From NCBI RefSeq assembly GCF_029227915.1, contig NC_079883.1, positions 14,632,001 to 14,696,000 of the forward strand: DNA of 64,000 nt, given 5' to 3'. Position numbers and translations under genes: made by a program. This DNA is from Hydractinia symbiolongicarpus (Eukaryota; Cnidaria; Hydrozoa; Anthoathecata; Hydractiniidae). Shown piece by piece: positions 24,631 through 36,741 of the stretch. Under the pieces are notes generated by a model. That model saw only the letters and a program-made list of their open reading frames with translations. It searched no databases and was not told the DNA's origin. Positions within the stretch are counted from its first letter, which is position 1, and every line of letters starts with the position of its first letter.

Positions 24631-26060
24631 GAAGGTATTGTTTATTCCATATTATACATTCTTGTTGATATCTGCAAATTTCTATAGTCAACAAGATACA
24701 AACTTTCAAGTCACCTGTTTCAATGAATTATTTGTTTTCAGTATTTCTGAGTCACTAGATATTTTTAGGGTTTCATTTGTTTAAGGTATCTATAACCTGT
24801 AGTTCTTGTGAAGCAACTAATAGAAAATAAAATAAGAATATTTCACAATGACTAACCAACCAAATTTTATCTATCATGGATATGGCCTAATAAGGAGTTC
24901 AATTCTTCTTCATTACTTATAAGTTTCTCACATGGTTTTATTAATATTCCACAGTTATACAGTTATATCATTGGTTCAGTTGTTGTGAGAAATCCGTAAA
25001 ATAAGTAGTTTATATGAGTAATTTTCAAAATAATTTTATTATTTAATCTGTTCAATTCATTTCTGTCACCACATTTAAAATGGAAGTAAATAACGTACAG
25101 GAAACATCTTTAGCTGCTTCTGAAGATGTTGGTAAATCCAAATCTGAAGGTAAAATACTTGGTTTTTGTAATTTTAATTTGAGTGTACACACATTTTTTT
25201 TTATAAGAAACATACCCTTTTTGGGTTTAGCCTAAATATTTTTTTTGAAATTTAAAGGATATTTTCTGAAATTTTGAAAATTAGGAAATATGAAAAAATT
25301 GAGTCATCGATCTATTTTTTTTAAGCTTTTGGCCACAACCATTGACCACAAACCCTTTTCAAAAAACAAGTTTATATATTACTTAACAGTAAAGACAAAT
25401 AAATTAACCTAGTTTTAATAAAAAAATAAATAAATTAAAAACAACTGGATTTTTTTTATATTTTAAATCTTATTATTTTAAATGAAATTTAAAAAGAGTC
25501 GGCCCCCGGGTAGAACCCTTAAATTGCTTTTCAGCAAGATTCCTGTCAAATTATAAATTTACTTTTTGAAATTTTCAGTTTCACTGCAATGTCTTTTTAA
25601 AAAAAAATTGTGTATCTGTTGTTCCATAAGGGATGACTCACAAATCGAAAAGTATGCAGATAGGAAAGGGTTAAATCCTTGACATTGATTTAATATAATC
25701 TTATGGCATAATTTTCTCCAATCCCCATGAAAAAAGTATTTTGAAATAATTTGTCTTTAAAGTGCTTTTTAGAAGTGTATGACCGAGTGTGCTTGTAATT
25801 TTAGTAATTGGCAATACTAAAATATAACTTTTTTGATTTTGATCTTTAGAGCAGGGAGGATAGGGATTAAGATCTAAACATTGAAGTGACGTTTAGCATA
25901 CAGTCAAATCAGTATAAGACAGGCACTCTGAGAACTTAAAAAGGGGTTGTATTAGGCAGTTATCTTATAAAACACCTATGTTAGATGGGCTTTTCCCTTT
26001 TAGTCTTAACAATGCAATCTGAAATTATGCAAGGGTTTGCATACAGCAGCTCTCTCGATT

Positions 26061-26385
26061 TGTGTCTCCAGTGTCTTAATAATCTCCTGCTGATATTATG
26101 ATGATTGGAAATAAGTCTGAACTTAAAAAATAATGTTTTGAGGAAACAAGGCAATTCTGTGATATTCAATTTATTCAAACTTAAAATGTAAATGTAAAGG
26201 CTTCACTACACTTTCGTTTTACTAAATAAAAGTGGGAGATGTTTGAAATTGTGAACCCCACACATTGTTACTGACTGTTTATGTGTGTCTCCAGTGTCTA
26301 ATTTATCGTAATATCTATTTTTTGACTGATCATCTGATATTATGATGTGCAAACTTAAAAAATGATTTTTTGAGGAAACAAGGCC
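26061..26385. repeat. Pair of ~95-bp direct repeats
   Basis: 26061-26152 and 26284-26384 share GTGTCTCCAGTGTCT, CTGATATTATGATG and a GAGGAAACAAGGC end, with diverged spacers. They lie within the intron of the integrase-like gene. Confidence 0.75.
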
Positions 26386-26508
26386 AAAGTCAAATAATTA
26401 TTTGCAGAATTGACACCTAAGTGGACAAAAATTATCTGCGAAAATACCAAAATTAAGAATGTCCTTTAATGTTAATACATTTAAGAATTATTCATGTGGC
26501 AACAATTT

Positions 26509-26569
26509 CTCTGACCAGGATTCGAACCTGGATTACCATTAAGGTGTCTTACCAACTAGACAATCAGAG
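26509..26569 (-). tRNA. tRNA-like pseudogene with shortened anticodon arm
   Basis: 61 nt that fold as a 7-bp acceptor stem (one G-T pair), a D-arm with TCTAGTTGGTAAGA and a perfect T-arm (CCAGG, loop TTCGAAT, CCTGG). Only 15 bases separate the D- and T-arms, so the anticodon arm is reduced to a 3-bp stem. The A- and B-box promoter sequences are kept. The D-arm resembles tRNA-Glu. It is not a decoding tRNA; it may be a pseudogene or the head of a tRNA-derived SINE. Confidence 0.55.
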
Positions 26570-28719
26570 TGAAAATTGTGCCTTAAAGTTTGAGTTCAAA
26601 ATAAAAATGTTTTGAAAAAATAACTTACTCTTATCTGAGAAACATTTGTGATAGAAACTTTTTGTAACTTAGCAAAACCTTTTCTAGGTAGACTATAAAA
26701 AATAATCAGTCACAAAAAAAGTCTAGCCTAAACCTTCAAATCACTAAAAATTAACCAAATAGACTATTTTTTTCCTTTTTCATCATTAATAATGTAGACC
26801 ACTTTATTTGTTTAAATAGGTTGTTGCATTGCTTATTTATAACCATTTGTTTCAAACATAACCTCTTTTCGAAAAGAGCAATGGCACAAAAGTTTCTCCT
26901 TTTTGAATAAAACATTTTGAAAGTATTTCAATTTTTTAGATCATTCAATCTTTCTTAAGCCATTAACCTTGGAGGTGTATCAACAGATTTTAAACGTCAT
27001 TCTATTGGACTCTGATTTCAGTTCTGAATTGAGTGATTATGACGACCATATCTTAAATGAGATTCCAATCTTTTACAAAAAATACAAGAGAAATTTTTTT
27101 ATTAACAATAATAAAAATATGAGAAAATTTCAACTCAAATTAAAAGATGGAGAACTAGAGCGCTTTCACACTGGTATACCAAAACTTCAAGTTTGCATAT
27201 ATAATCGCAAGACAAAAATAACTACATGGCGGGAACTGGTGCCACAAGAGTATGCTGAAAAAATATTAGAAAAATTACATCAAATAAAAATTGACACAGA
27301 AAGAATGACATGCCATCCAAATTCAATCAATAAATTAACTAAAAAGTTTACTATTTCCGTGGAATAAATGAACTAGCAAGAGTTTTTCTAAAGAACTGCT
27401 TTACATGTAAAGTATCTAATCCATTACCACAAACAGAGCTGCCACCACCAATCCCAATTCGTACCTTTTGGCCCCACCAACGTTTACAATTTGATTTAAT
27501 TCTACTTGCAGTAAATAAACGCAAATATTTAAGCAATAATATATGGGGGTTCAAACACATCCTAACAGTAAAATGCACCTTTTCCAAGTATATATGGTTA
27601 TTCCCAATAATATCAAAGGAAGCTGAGCATATATATACATCATTACGATTTTTATGTGAGAAAGAAGGTTTTCCTGAAATCTTTCAAAGTGACAATGGAA
27701 AGGAATTTGTAGCTAAGATAATTACTGATTTTTTGAAAACTCATGATGTACAAATAAAACATGGTCGTCCATATCATCCTCAGAGTCAAGGTCAGGTTGA
27801 GAATGCCAACAAAGTTGTTAAGAGCCGCTTGAATCGAATTCTACAACATATGACAAAAGATGAAAGTGCTAGGACTTGGCCTTTGCTTCTACCAGGTATC
27901 AGTAGCATCATGAACAACACATGGCATCAAACCATCGATGACATTCCTTTCCGTATCTATCACAACAGAGATCCTATTGCAATGCGACACCACATTATTC
28001 CAGATGATCTAATGTGGCTGAAAAAACACACAGAAAATGTTAAAGAAAATGATGGTAATTCCAGTGCAGATGATTCTGAAAGTGATGAAGAATGGCTTGA
28101 AGAAGGAGAAATATCAAGCAAGTCAAATGTTGGTATTACAGCAAATGAAATATACCAATCTTGTAGCTCTGCATCACTGTCATCAAGATTCTTTATTGAG
28201 AAGCAGGAAAGGTCTCAGCAAAATAATCTAGAAGCAGTCGCAGCTCCAATACAAAGCAGTGGAAGTAATGAGTGTCAAGAAAATGAATTTGATAAACTTA
28301 AATTCAACACTGCTTTGTTCACATTGGCAAAAGAAAAGGAATATTATAACCTACAAGCTTTGGAAGCAACAGAGTATGGTATTCATCGCAACATCCAAAG
28401 GCGAAAACCAAAAAATGAAGAAAGGAAATTTTCACTTGGAGACAAAGTTTTAATAAAAAATCCTTTCTTTGAAGCACGGAAGCAAATGAAAGATATCACA
28501 CAGGCAAGGAATGTAGTTGGAACAGTGTCAGGTGTATGTTCTGGAGGTATCTACAAAGTGCAACTCCCAAATGGCAAAGAAACATATGAAAAATCTGTCT
28601 TTCAAGGGCAAATGGTACAATACATGGAGAGAGATGATGAATGTAGTTATGATGCAAATGAAACACCTAAGAAAATTACATACAACACAATTATGGAGGC
28701 CATATCTACTTTTGGGTAA

Positions 28720-30700
28720 TGCACAAGAGAGAACATATACCAGGATCAAAAACGGTATAGACGGTGAGATAGGACAGATATTTCTTTTTTAATGATGAAG
28801 TATTACGAAGTGTTGGATTATGGAGTCCTGATGGATATGAAGGAGGAATCAGAAATATCCTCTACCTACAAAGAAAGGTTTCAAGAAGGCATGGCCTTTT
28901 TAGAGAACCAAAAATTTCCTTTATTTTTTATATGGAACAGTGGCTTGGGAAAGGGACCGCAAATGTAAACTTCCTGACATATATCTGTCATTTTCAAAAA
29001 ACAAAAGTTCTGAACATGACTGCTGCACATGTTTTAATGATAGTGTTAGCTGTTTTCATGAATGCTGTATAGTCAAATTGAAATTGTTTGCAGCAGCATT
29101 AAAAATGAAAGTTATGTCTTCCACTCATGTACCTATTTCACACCATGAAAAAGTAGCACCACATAACCAAGCAAAACCGACTCAATCATCTACACCAGGA
29201 AATACCAAGCACATAGATAAAAAATTATCACAAACTACATCATTCAAAACAGCAAAATCATCTACATTACCAACTCATTTAGAACATCATAAGATTGATT
29301 TATTACAAAAATACAATACCAATGTTAACTGTAAAATAGCCATAAATAAGATATTTCAGATTGTTGAGAATCAAATGAAATTAAAACCACCATACACCAA
29401 TCCATTTATCAGTAATATGAACTACTTAACTTCAGTAATTGGTAAAAACAGTAAATGTAGTACCACAATGTTGAGAGCATCTATTAATGGAGAAAATATC
29501 AACATACACTGTCAAGAGGGGGAAAGTTTCAATGCCTTATGTGCCCTTAACAATGTTGTATCAGATCTACAAGGCATTGAAGAATTACCATTTTATTAAG
29601 ATAATACCATGGGATAATACCTATTTTATTCAAATGACGGAACAACATTGTAGAAGTTCTGTAGAAAACAGGCTACTGGCGACCTTTAGGGAACAAAATT
29701 ACACACCAACAAGAATCCGAAATCTTTTAACTTGCAAGGGCTTTTCATTTTTGGCTTATTTAAATGCATATTAATTTCAAGTTAACGGGCATGGATAGGT
29801 TTCATCCTGGACAAACACGTACGTTTTTGGATATCTTCTGTGTACCTTATTTAAAAGCGACTTTGTGGGTCAAATTCGCAGGAACACACACATGAATATA
29901 GTGTTCCAGATCTAAATATTTTTTAGTGGTTTGTTCCTTAAACACACCATAAATCAGGAGACACTTCTGCTCCTCACACCGACCTAATAGAGGCATTTTA
30001 AAGCACATTCGTGAACTAATCAAAGAGAATTATGAACCAGATATTACAACTGACGAATCTGAACTGGCAAATATCGAAAATGGAATTAAAAAACTCGAAA
30101 TTTTATTTTTATTGATGACGAGGAGGAGGAAGAAAAAACACTATAATAATTCCTATAATATTTGCAACTTTGTTGCTCAAAATTTCAGATTATACTCCAA
30201 AGAGAAACTCTTCACTTCTTTGTCTGTCTAAAAGAAAATCCATACATTAGCGATTTCACATGAGGGCGAAGGTTTTATCATGTAAACGCCGCGTCCACCT
30301 ATCGACTCATTTTTTGCAATGCAATGCAAACGTTGCTTCTATTAATGATACGTGAAACACGTACTACTTATGTTGAGAATACTGCCTATATTTTCTTTTT
30401 ATACAACAAAAGCCGGATAAATTTCACATAAAATAGTGGTATTTCTGTCATACAATAATAAACTGGTAAGATGTTGAAAATAATTGAACACCCTTTTCGA
30501 GTTGCCGACACTCGAGCCCAAAAGGTACAGACATTTAAAGCTTATATCGCATAAAAATCACACTATTCAAATCTAGTCCATCTGCGTGCTATAACACTAT
30601 CTTGGTTTTGAGCTTTTAAGGTCGAGTCCCGAATTTATTTGAACTATTTTACCTTCACACTGTGTGTGATAAAATTTTAACAAATTTGGATGTTTCATGT
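28720..30700. other. Downstream of integrase gene: weak open frames
   Basis: A 219-codon frame at 28940-29599 (+, GTG start) is Ser/Thr/Lys-rich with a few cysteines near its start and matches no family I know. Short frames in other registers overlap. This may be decayed remainder of the integrase-bearing element. No terminal inverted repeats could be fixed by eye. Confidence 0.25.
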
Positions 30701-30744
30701 ATCCTTAGGTATTAGTGTTGTATAAATATACGCTTTAACCAACA

Positions 30745-31290
30745 CAGTGGTGATTAATCCATATAAAGTTTCTTCCGTACACGTTACCAACTCCGAATTA
30801 CAATATCTTTTTGCAATATAGATGTTGCTGACGTTATAAGAGTTCTTGCTATTGGCAATCCATACACAGCATTTCGTAGATTTTACTGACACCGACACAG
30901 AAATCTATATTTTTCTTTCTTTTTTTTGCGCTTCAACCGTTTCTTCTGTTAAATATTCCTGTCGTCTCATATGGTTTATACGGATACATAGTAACTAATC
31001 CATGCAAGGTTTTATCGGTGAGAATGTCACGTTACAATCTTAGAATTACGATATCTTTCTGATCTGTATTATATATTTGCTGAAGACCTCTTACTGTTGA
31101 TCAATCCATACACACCGATTTTGTCGACTTCTCAAACTCAATCACGTTTTTTTTTAAATGCTAAAATTGCTGCCATTAAGTGTTGGCCGTCTCATATCTT
31201 TCAAAACTGCATACTGATTAATTTAAACAGAGTTTCGTCAGTAAGAACCTATGGTTACAAAATCAAGAATACGATATCGATAAAATTGTG
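30745..31290. repeat. Three diverged ~230-bp direct repeats
   Basis: Copies near 30745-30890, 30988-31145 and 31216-31290 (partial) share, in order, an ATTAATCCATRYAARG-like start, a GTTACAA then GAATTACRATATCTTT core, and (in the first two) an AATCCATACACA block. Between copies identity is moderate, so the array is old. Confidence 0.6.
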
Positions 31291-31299
31291 CCTTAATTT

Positions 31300-33495
31300 G
31301 AACGGTTTCGATTAATTTATAATATAGACTTTTTAGACTTTTTAATCCAAGGATAAGTTATGAAGAATTTAGCCCTGAATTTAAAATAAAACTGTTTTTT
31401 TCTTAAAGTGGATAATTAGTTAGGAAGACGAAGAATATTGTAGGAAATGGAACTGTTAGAAATTACATGGATAGGACTTGATTCAACAAATCTGCGTTGA
31501 AATTCAAACTGTGACCTTGAAATTAATGGAATGGAACTGTTCGAATTGACATGGAGAAAATTTTTTCTGGTTGTGTAAATAGCGCCAAATTAAGCATCCG
31601 CTTGATATGTTAGACAAATATAGAGATAACCTTTTTTGCGATTGGACGAGTTTGATGAAAATAATATGATTGTAGTATGTAAATAATGTAAAACTAGCTT
31701 CTTCGTACAAATCTTCGCGCCGAGCAAGAAAAGTTCGTTAGTACGCGAAATTTAGTGTAGAAATACAAATAGTAACGCTAATTTTCGGTCCAGCCTCGCT
31801 GTTGCTTAATTTTTTAAAACTTTCAGTCTCGTTTAATGCTTATCTGTTGCTTAAATATCCCAAAAGCGACGTAAGCAATTATTTCCAACCTCGTTTCTAG
31901 GACTTCTTTCCATCACGCTTATATCGGACTTTTTCTCTTCTGTTAAGAATCTGGTGTAAGCGTAAAGGAAAGAACAGAGCTAGGGAACTATTCTCTCTCT
32001 ATGTGGAACCTTACATGTAAATATGCTACAGAAGTCCATGGTTAATTTGTCGTATTTTGCTGTTTAAAGTTTAATTCTGACTTATCCATCCAAGGCTGGC
32101 TTGTTGATTAATAGTTGCTTCAAATTTCATGAAATTTTAGCCTGGTGATGCTTATAAAAAATAGCGTGCATCCACAAGTACATATTCTTTTTAAGAAACA
32201 GAACGATTGCGGAAAGGTATTTTAAGCGCCAAATTTTTTTAAACAAAAAAAACTAAAAAGGAAAAAAATGCATAACCATCGATTACGTGAATTTTGTTGG
32301 GAAATATATTTCATATAGATAGAATTATAAAGTGTCCGTGTTAATGTCATTATTAATAATTATTATAGTTATAAATGTTAACATCGAACGTTAATTTGGA
32401 CTATTTAATTATGTCCATTATGAAATGCATAGGAACCCAAAATATAAGATGTTAAATAACTTGATTCCGTCACTCCAGAGGAACATGGCAAGTTATCGGC
32501 TAACGTATGTTCCAAACTTTCCATTTCAGAAGTACTCTGTTTAAAGAAGAGTACTTCCATGTACATCCCAGCAAAATTCTTTGATGTGATATCTAAAAAA
32601 AATATTGATAGTAGTTATTAACTACAGACAGATATCTTTGTTTACATTTTAACTAAGGGCTCTTCTAACATGTGTCTGGCATGTAAAAAAGATGCTAGTG
32701 AGCTAAAACTTTCAAATGCCCATTCCCATGGATTTCTTCAAACAATAGTCAGTGAGGTTTTAAACTTATCGAGAGTGTGGCTGGATTGCAACAATGGTTA
32801 TAAAATGGATCTTGAATTCTTCCATTCATAATGTCACATGGTACAACTTTCAGTTGAGGAAATACACGGACGTTTAACGGTCAAACTCTCACAGAAGAAG
32901 CTTTTATCAAACAAGAAACTACAAGTATCTGAATTAAAGTAAGGCTAAATTAGCAAAAACTCACCTAAAACTACACAGTATGACAGGTTTGAAGTTAAAA
33001 AACAAAGATTCTACGAAAAATTCAGCCCCTATTTATAAAAAAGTGACTGCGTAAACAGCGTGTTTTCCCTCAAATCATAATGGCTACCCTGAAAAATACG
33101 GACATGTAATTGGTTAAAAAGTATCACGTCATATTTTCTGACCAAGAGAATAGATTTTTGTTTATTAAAGCTATAGTTTGAGCTTTTTTAAATCATTTCT
33201 AGCCCAAAACAATCTGCCCAGGGTAAAATCAGAAATAAGACATAATCCTAAATATTTTGAGCTTTAAATGTTTTTTAACTTTCCTTGGTTAAGTTTAACA
33301 GGTATATTTATATAAAAATTTCTAAAATGGTTGCAACAGAACTTGTCCATATGTCAAGATGTATTAGCTCTATGTACCTAAAGACAGAAAAACTCCTGTT
33401 ACTTTAGTACCCATCTGGTTTGTACACAATAAAAATTATTTTTGATGTACATATAGAAAGAACTTCACTGTCATGAATTATCGAAAACCAGCTAA
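31300..33495. other. Region without recognised gene
   Basis: AT-rich, only short open frames. It includes a CCTCGTTTCTAGG word near 31.9 kb that recurs in opposite orientation near 46.5 and 46.85 kb, suggesting dispersed short elements. Confidence 0.4.
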
Positions 33496-33522
33496 AATAA
33501 TAATAATAATAATAATAATAAT
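33496..33522. repeat. (TAA)n microsatellite
   Basis: Nine TAA units immediately beside the terminal CTAG of the Helitron array. Confidence 0.9.
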
Positions 33523-33525
33523 GTA

Positions 33526-34266
33526 CTAGTGTATAAACCCCGTGGATAAATCCACTTAGGCAAAAGGTCAATAAAAAGAAAGTTGTTTTAGATGTATTGC
33601 TGACGTCAGCAGTGCAGTGTAGATAAAAAAAACATTGCGAAATTTGTTTATTCTTTGTCTGTAATGTGTAGAGGTTGAAACACTGGTCAAAATAACGTAC
33701 AGAATCATATATTCTCGACGAACGCCTAATGAGATATCAGGGATTAAAAATTTTGCTGACGTCAGCAAAGAACCGTCAAAACCCTAAATATTTTTTTAGA
33801 AATTAGTATACCTGTTGCCTCCATCGCATAGATCTTGAAACGCTGATCAAGAAAATGTATAAGATGATGTACCTTTGAGAAACGGTTGCAGAAATATTAG
33901 GGTTTAAAGGTTTTTTGATGATGTCATCAACCCTTCCATTCCGAAACGGATTCAGGGATCCGGGTTTGAGAAAATTACCCAAATTGATCCTAGGTGGTCC
34001 CTAGTTACCCACGCGGTGAAAAATCATTGACGTCACCACCTCGTTTCCAAGTTATTTGGCCTCAAAGTTTTAGGTGCACTGTAATGGTTTCATTAATTTA
34101 ATATAGGATATTGACGTTAAAGTAGTGTTATTTTCGTCGCGCCGTAACGTCAGAAAATTTGACATATTAGAGATGCATTTTTCGGCAACATCAAAGGAAA
34201 ATGAAGACATCCACTTTGACGGTCACAGACACACAGACAGACACACTTAGCGTATTATTATATAGA
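33526..34266 (-). mobile_element. Helitron, tandem copy 1
   Basis: 741 bp. On the minus strand it starts TCTATATAATAATACGC and ends with a GTGGATTTATCCAC hairpin, then CTAG followed by T. It shares most of its length with the next two copies, including TGACGTCAGC boxes and a block near GTTACCCACGCGG. It has no coding capacity. Confidence 0.85.
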
Positions 34267-34992
34267 CTAGTCGATAAACACCCGTGGAGAAATCCACTTA
34301 GGCAATAGGACATTGAAAATGTTGGTTTGCTATCGTCAGCATTGCAAATCCAAAAAAAAAAAAAAAAATTGGCGAAATTTAGTTTATTCGTTGCCTGTAA
34401 CGTGTAGAGGTTGAAACGCTGATCAAAATAATATAGGATCATAACTTTTCTACGAACAACAAAAGACATAAAAGGGTTTTAAAAATTTGCTGACGTTAGC
34501 AATGGCCCGTTAAAACGCAAAAAAAAAATTCAGAAATTTATATCCCTGTTACCTTCATCGTATAGACCTTGAAACGATGATCAAGAAAATGTATAGGATC
34601 ATATATCTTTGACAAACGGTTGCAGAGATATTAGGGTTTAAAGATTTTTTGATGACGTCATCAACCCGTCCATTCCAAAACGGATTCGGGGACCCAGGTT
34701 TGGGAAACTTACCCAAATTGGTCCAAGGTGGTCCCTAGTTACCCACGCGGTGAAAAATCATTGACGTCACCAACTCGTTTCCAAGTTATTTAGCCTCAAA
34801 GTTTTAGGTGCACTGTAATGGCTTCATTAATTTAATATAGGATATTGACGTTAAAGTGGTGTTATTGACGTCGCGCCGTAATGTCTGAATATTTACCATA
34901 TTAGACATGCATTTTTCGGCAATATCAAAGGAAAATGAAGACATCCACTTTGCCTGTCACAGAGACACGGAACTGGCGTATTATTATATAGA
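34267..34992 (-). mobile_element. Helitron, tandem copy 2
   Basis: 726 bp. It abuts copies 1 and 3 with no base between the CTAG 3' end of one unit and the TC 5' start of the next. Hairpin GTGGATTTCTCCAC. Non-autonomous. Confidence 0.85.
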
Positions 34993-35731
34993 CTAGTCAA
35001 TAAGGCCCGTGGAAAAATCCACTAAGGTGCAGAAGAACAATGAAAAATTAGGTTGCTTTAGATTTTTTGCTGACGTCAGCAGTGCATATACAAAAAGAAA
35101 ATTGGTGAAATTTAATCATTTGTTGTCTGTAATGTGCAGAGGTTAAAACGCTGATCAAAATAATGTATAGTATCGTATGTTTTTGAAAAGAGCCTAAGGA
35201 GATATAGGGTATAAAAATTTTGCTGACGTCAGCAAAGTTCCTACCAAAAGTTCCAAAGAAAAATTTCTTCACAAATTCGTACACCCGTTGCATTCATCAT
35301 ATAGATCTTGAAATGCTGATCAAGAAAATGTATAGGAACATGAACTTTTGACAAACGGTTGCAGAGATATTGGGGTTTGTAGGTTTTGTGATGACGCCAT
35401 CAACCCGTCCATTCCGAAACGGATTCAAGGACCCAGGTTTGGGAAACTTACCCAAATTGGTCCCAGGTGGTCCCTAGTTACCCACGCGGTGAAAAATCAT
35501 TGACGTCACCACCTCGTTTCCAAGTTATTTGGCCTCAAAGTTTTAGGTGCACTGTAATGGTTTCATTAATTTAATATAGGATATTGACGTTAAAGTAATA
35601 TTATTGACGTCGCGCCGTAACGTCAGAAAATTTAACATATTGGATATGCATTTTTCGGCAACGTCAAAGGAAAATGACGATATCAACTTTGCCTGTTACA
35701 GACACACGGAACTGGCTTATTAATATATAGA
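34993..35731 (-). mobile_element. Helitron, tandem copy 3
   Basis: 739 bp, same family. The 5' end TCTATATATTAATAAGCC is flanked by A. Hairpin GTGGATTTTTCCAC followed by CTAG. Internal TGACGTCA motifs are conserved. Confidence 0.85.
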
Positions 35732-36026
35732 TGCCTCTATTGGGTAGAGATTAAACTGCTGATCAAGAAAATGTATAGGATCATGTATCTTTGTCAAACG
35801 TTTGCAAAGATATTGATAAGTGCACTGTAATGGCTTCATTAATTTAATATAGGATATTGACGTTAAAGTAGTGTTATTGACATCGTGCTGTAACGTCAAA
35901 AAGTTTAACATATTAGACATGCATTTTTCGGTTACTTCAAAGAAAATTTCGGTGACATCAAAGACAAAATAAACATATCCACTTTGCCTGTTACAGACAC
36001 ACGGAACTGGCGTATTATTATATGGA
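35732..36026 (-). mobile_element. Helitron, 3'-truncated and internally deleted copy 4
   Basis: It keeps the 5' terminus (TCCATATAATAATACGCC, one substitution) and most of the 5' third, with a gap of several hundred bases before a block near the middle of the full unit. It lacks the 3' hairpin and CTAG. Confidence 0.7.
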
Positions 36027-36548
36027 TATTTTATAGTGGCAGTACCCAGAATAATCTTTCAGCTTTTAGACAGCTTTCAGATTTTTTCCACTGGGGGCCA
36101 CTTTTGAGAATTATTATATATCAGAATTATTTAATTGTGTTAAAAGAAAAGAAAAAGGTTAAAATATTTTATTGAGAATGTAAGCTTACATTACATTCAT
36201 TCTTTTAGAATATTTTATAGAATATAAAGAATATTTTTAAAAAAGTCTTTTATTCATCTTTTACTTATACTTTACTTATGTTGTTAGTATATATAAATAA
36301 TAAGAAAGAAATTGTTCATTCGCATGTGCAATGATGTAGTGACTCAGCTAGACACACTTGTTTCAGAACTAGCAGAGCAAATAATGCCTCAGCTATTATC
36401 TCATTGCCCAGAAATGGGCATGTTTGCATGCACAGGAGTTTTCACATGCTTCTTATGGATAGGCCTGTTTTAATGCATAAGGCTGGAATACTATTCAGTG
36501 CTGGTGTTTTGTTTTCTTGAAGAGCTCAGAACTTTATAAAGTGTTTAT
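36027..36548. other. Short region with no recognised feature
   Basis: AT-rich sequence between the Helitron array and the tRNA-like sequence, without open frames of note. Confidence 0.5.
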
Positions 36549-36618
36549 GATCCAGCTTTTAGTTGGTATTCTGTTAATTCGAAGACACGAATATACAGGT
36601 GCAAATCCTGTCTGGATC
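36549..36618 (+). tRNA. tRNA-like sequence, probable pseudogene
   Basis: 70 nt with a perfect 7-bp acceptor stem (GATCCAG/CTGGATC), a T-arm (ACAGG, loop TGCAAAT, CCTGT) and a 5-bp anticodon-like stem (ATTCG/CGAAT). The loop has only six bases (AAGACA) and the D-arm is weak, so it is unlikely to work as a nuclear tRNA. It could be a pseudogene or a SINE head. Confidence 0.4.
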
Positions 36619-36741
36619 TTCTATTTAGTTTTATCACACCAGTGTTTATTTAAGAATACCAAGGGCAATAACATTTTTTAATTGTAGTTACTTTTATATG
36701 TTAAAAGACGCAGCGACAAAGTTTTGCCATGTTTCTCTATA

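Larger units (their letters stand above)
25080..28719 (+). pseudogene. Integrase-like (gypsy/Ginger-type) gene, two exons, one frameshift
   Basis: Exon 1 (25080-25149) starts at an ATG and joins in phase 1 to exon 2 at 26940. The first frame stops at 27365-27367, but the neighbouring frame is open from about 27350 to 28719 and continues the same domains, so about one base is missing near 27345-27355. Order: N-terminal region; HHCC zinc-binding module split by the lesion (ends NCFTC); DDE integrase core with D in QFDLI, D in SDNGKEF and E in GQVEN, spaced exactly 35 residues (second D to E); an acidic serine-rich linker; and an SH3-like C-terminal segment (FSLGDKVLI). It resembles integrases of gypsy elements and of Ginger DNA transposons. 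No reverse transcriptase or gag is adjacent. The spliced first exon is unusual for a retroelement. Either a decayed transposon gene or a host-captured one with a sequencing error. Confidence 0.72.

Noticed and set aside
34191-35920. Several 66-92 codon minus-strand frames
   Set aside because: They lie inside non-coding Helitron copies and differ between copies by frameshifts.
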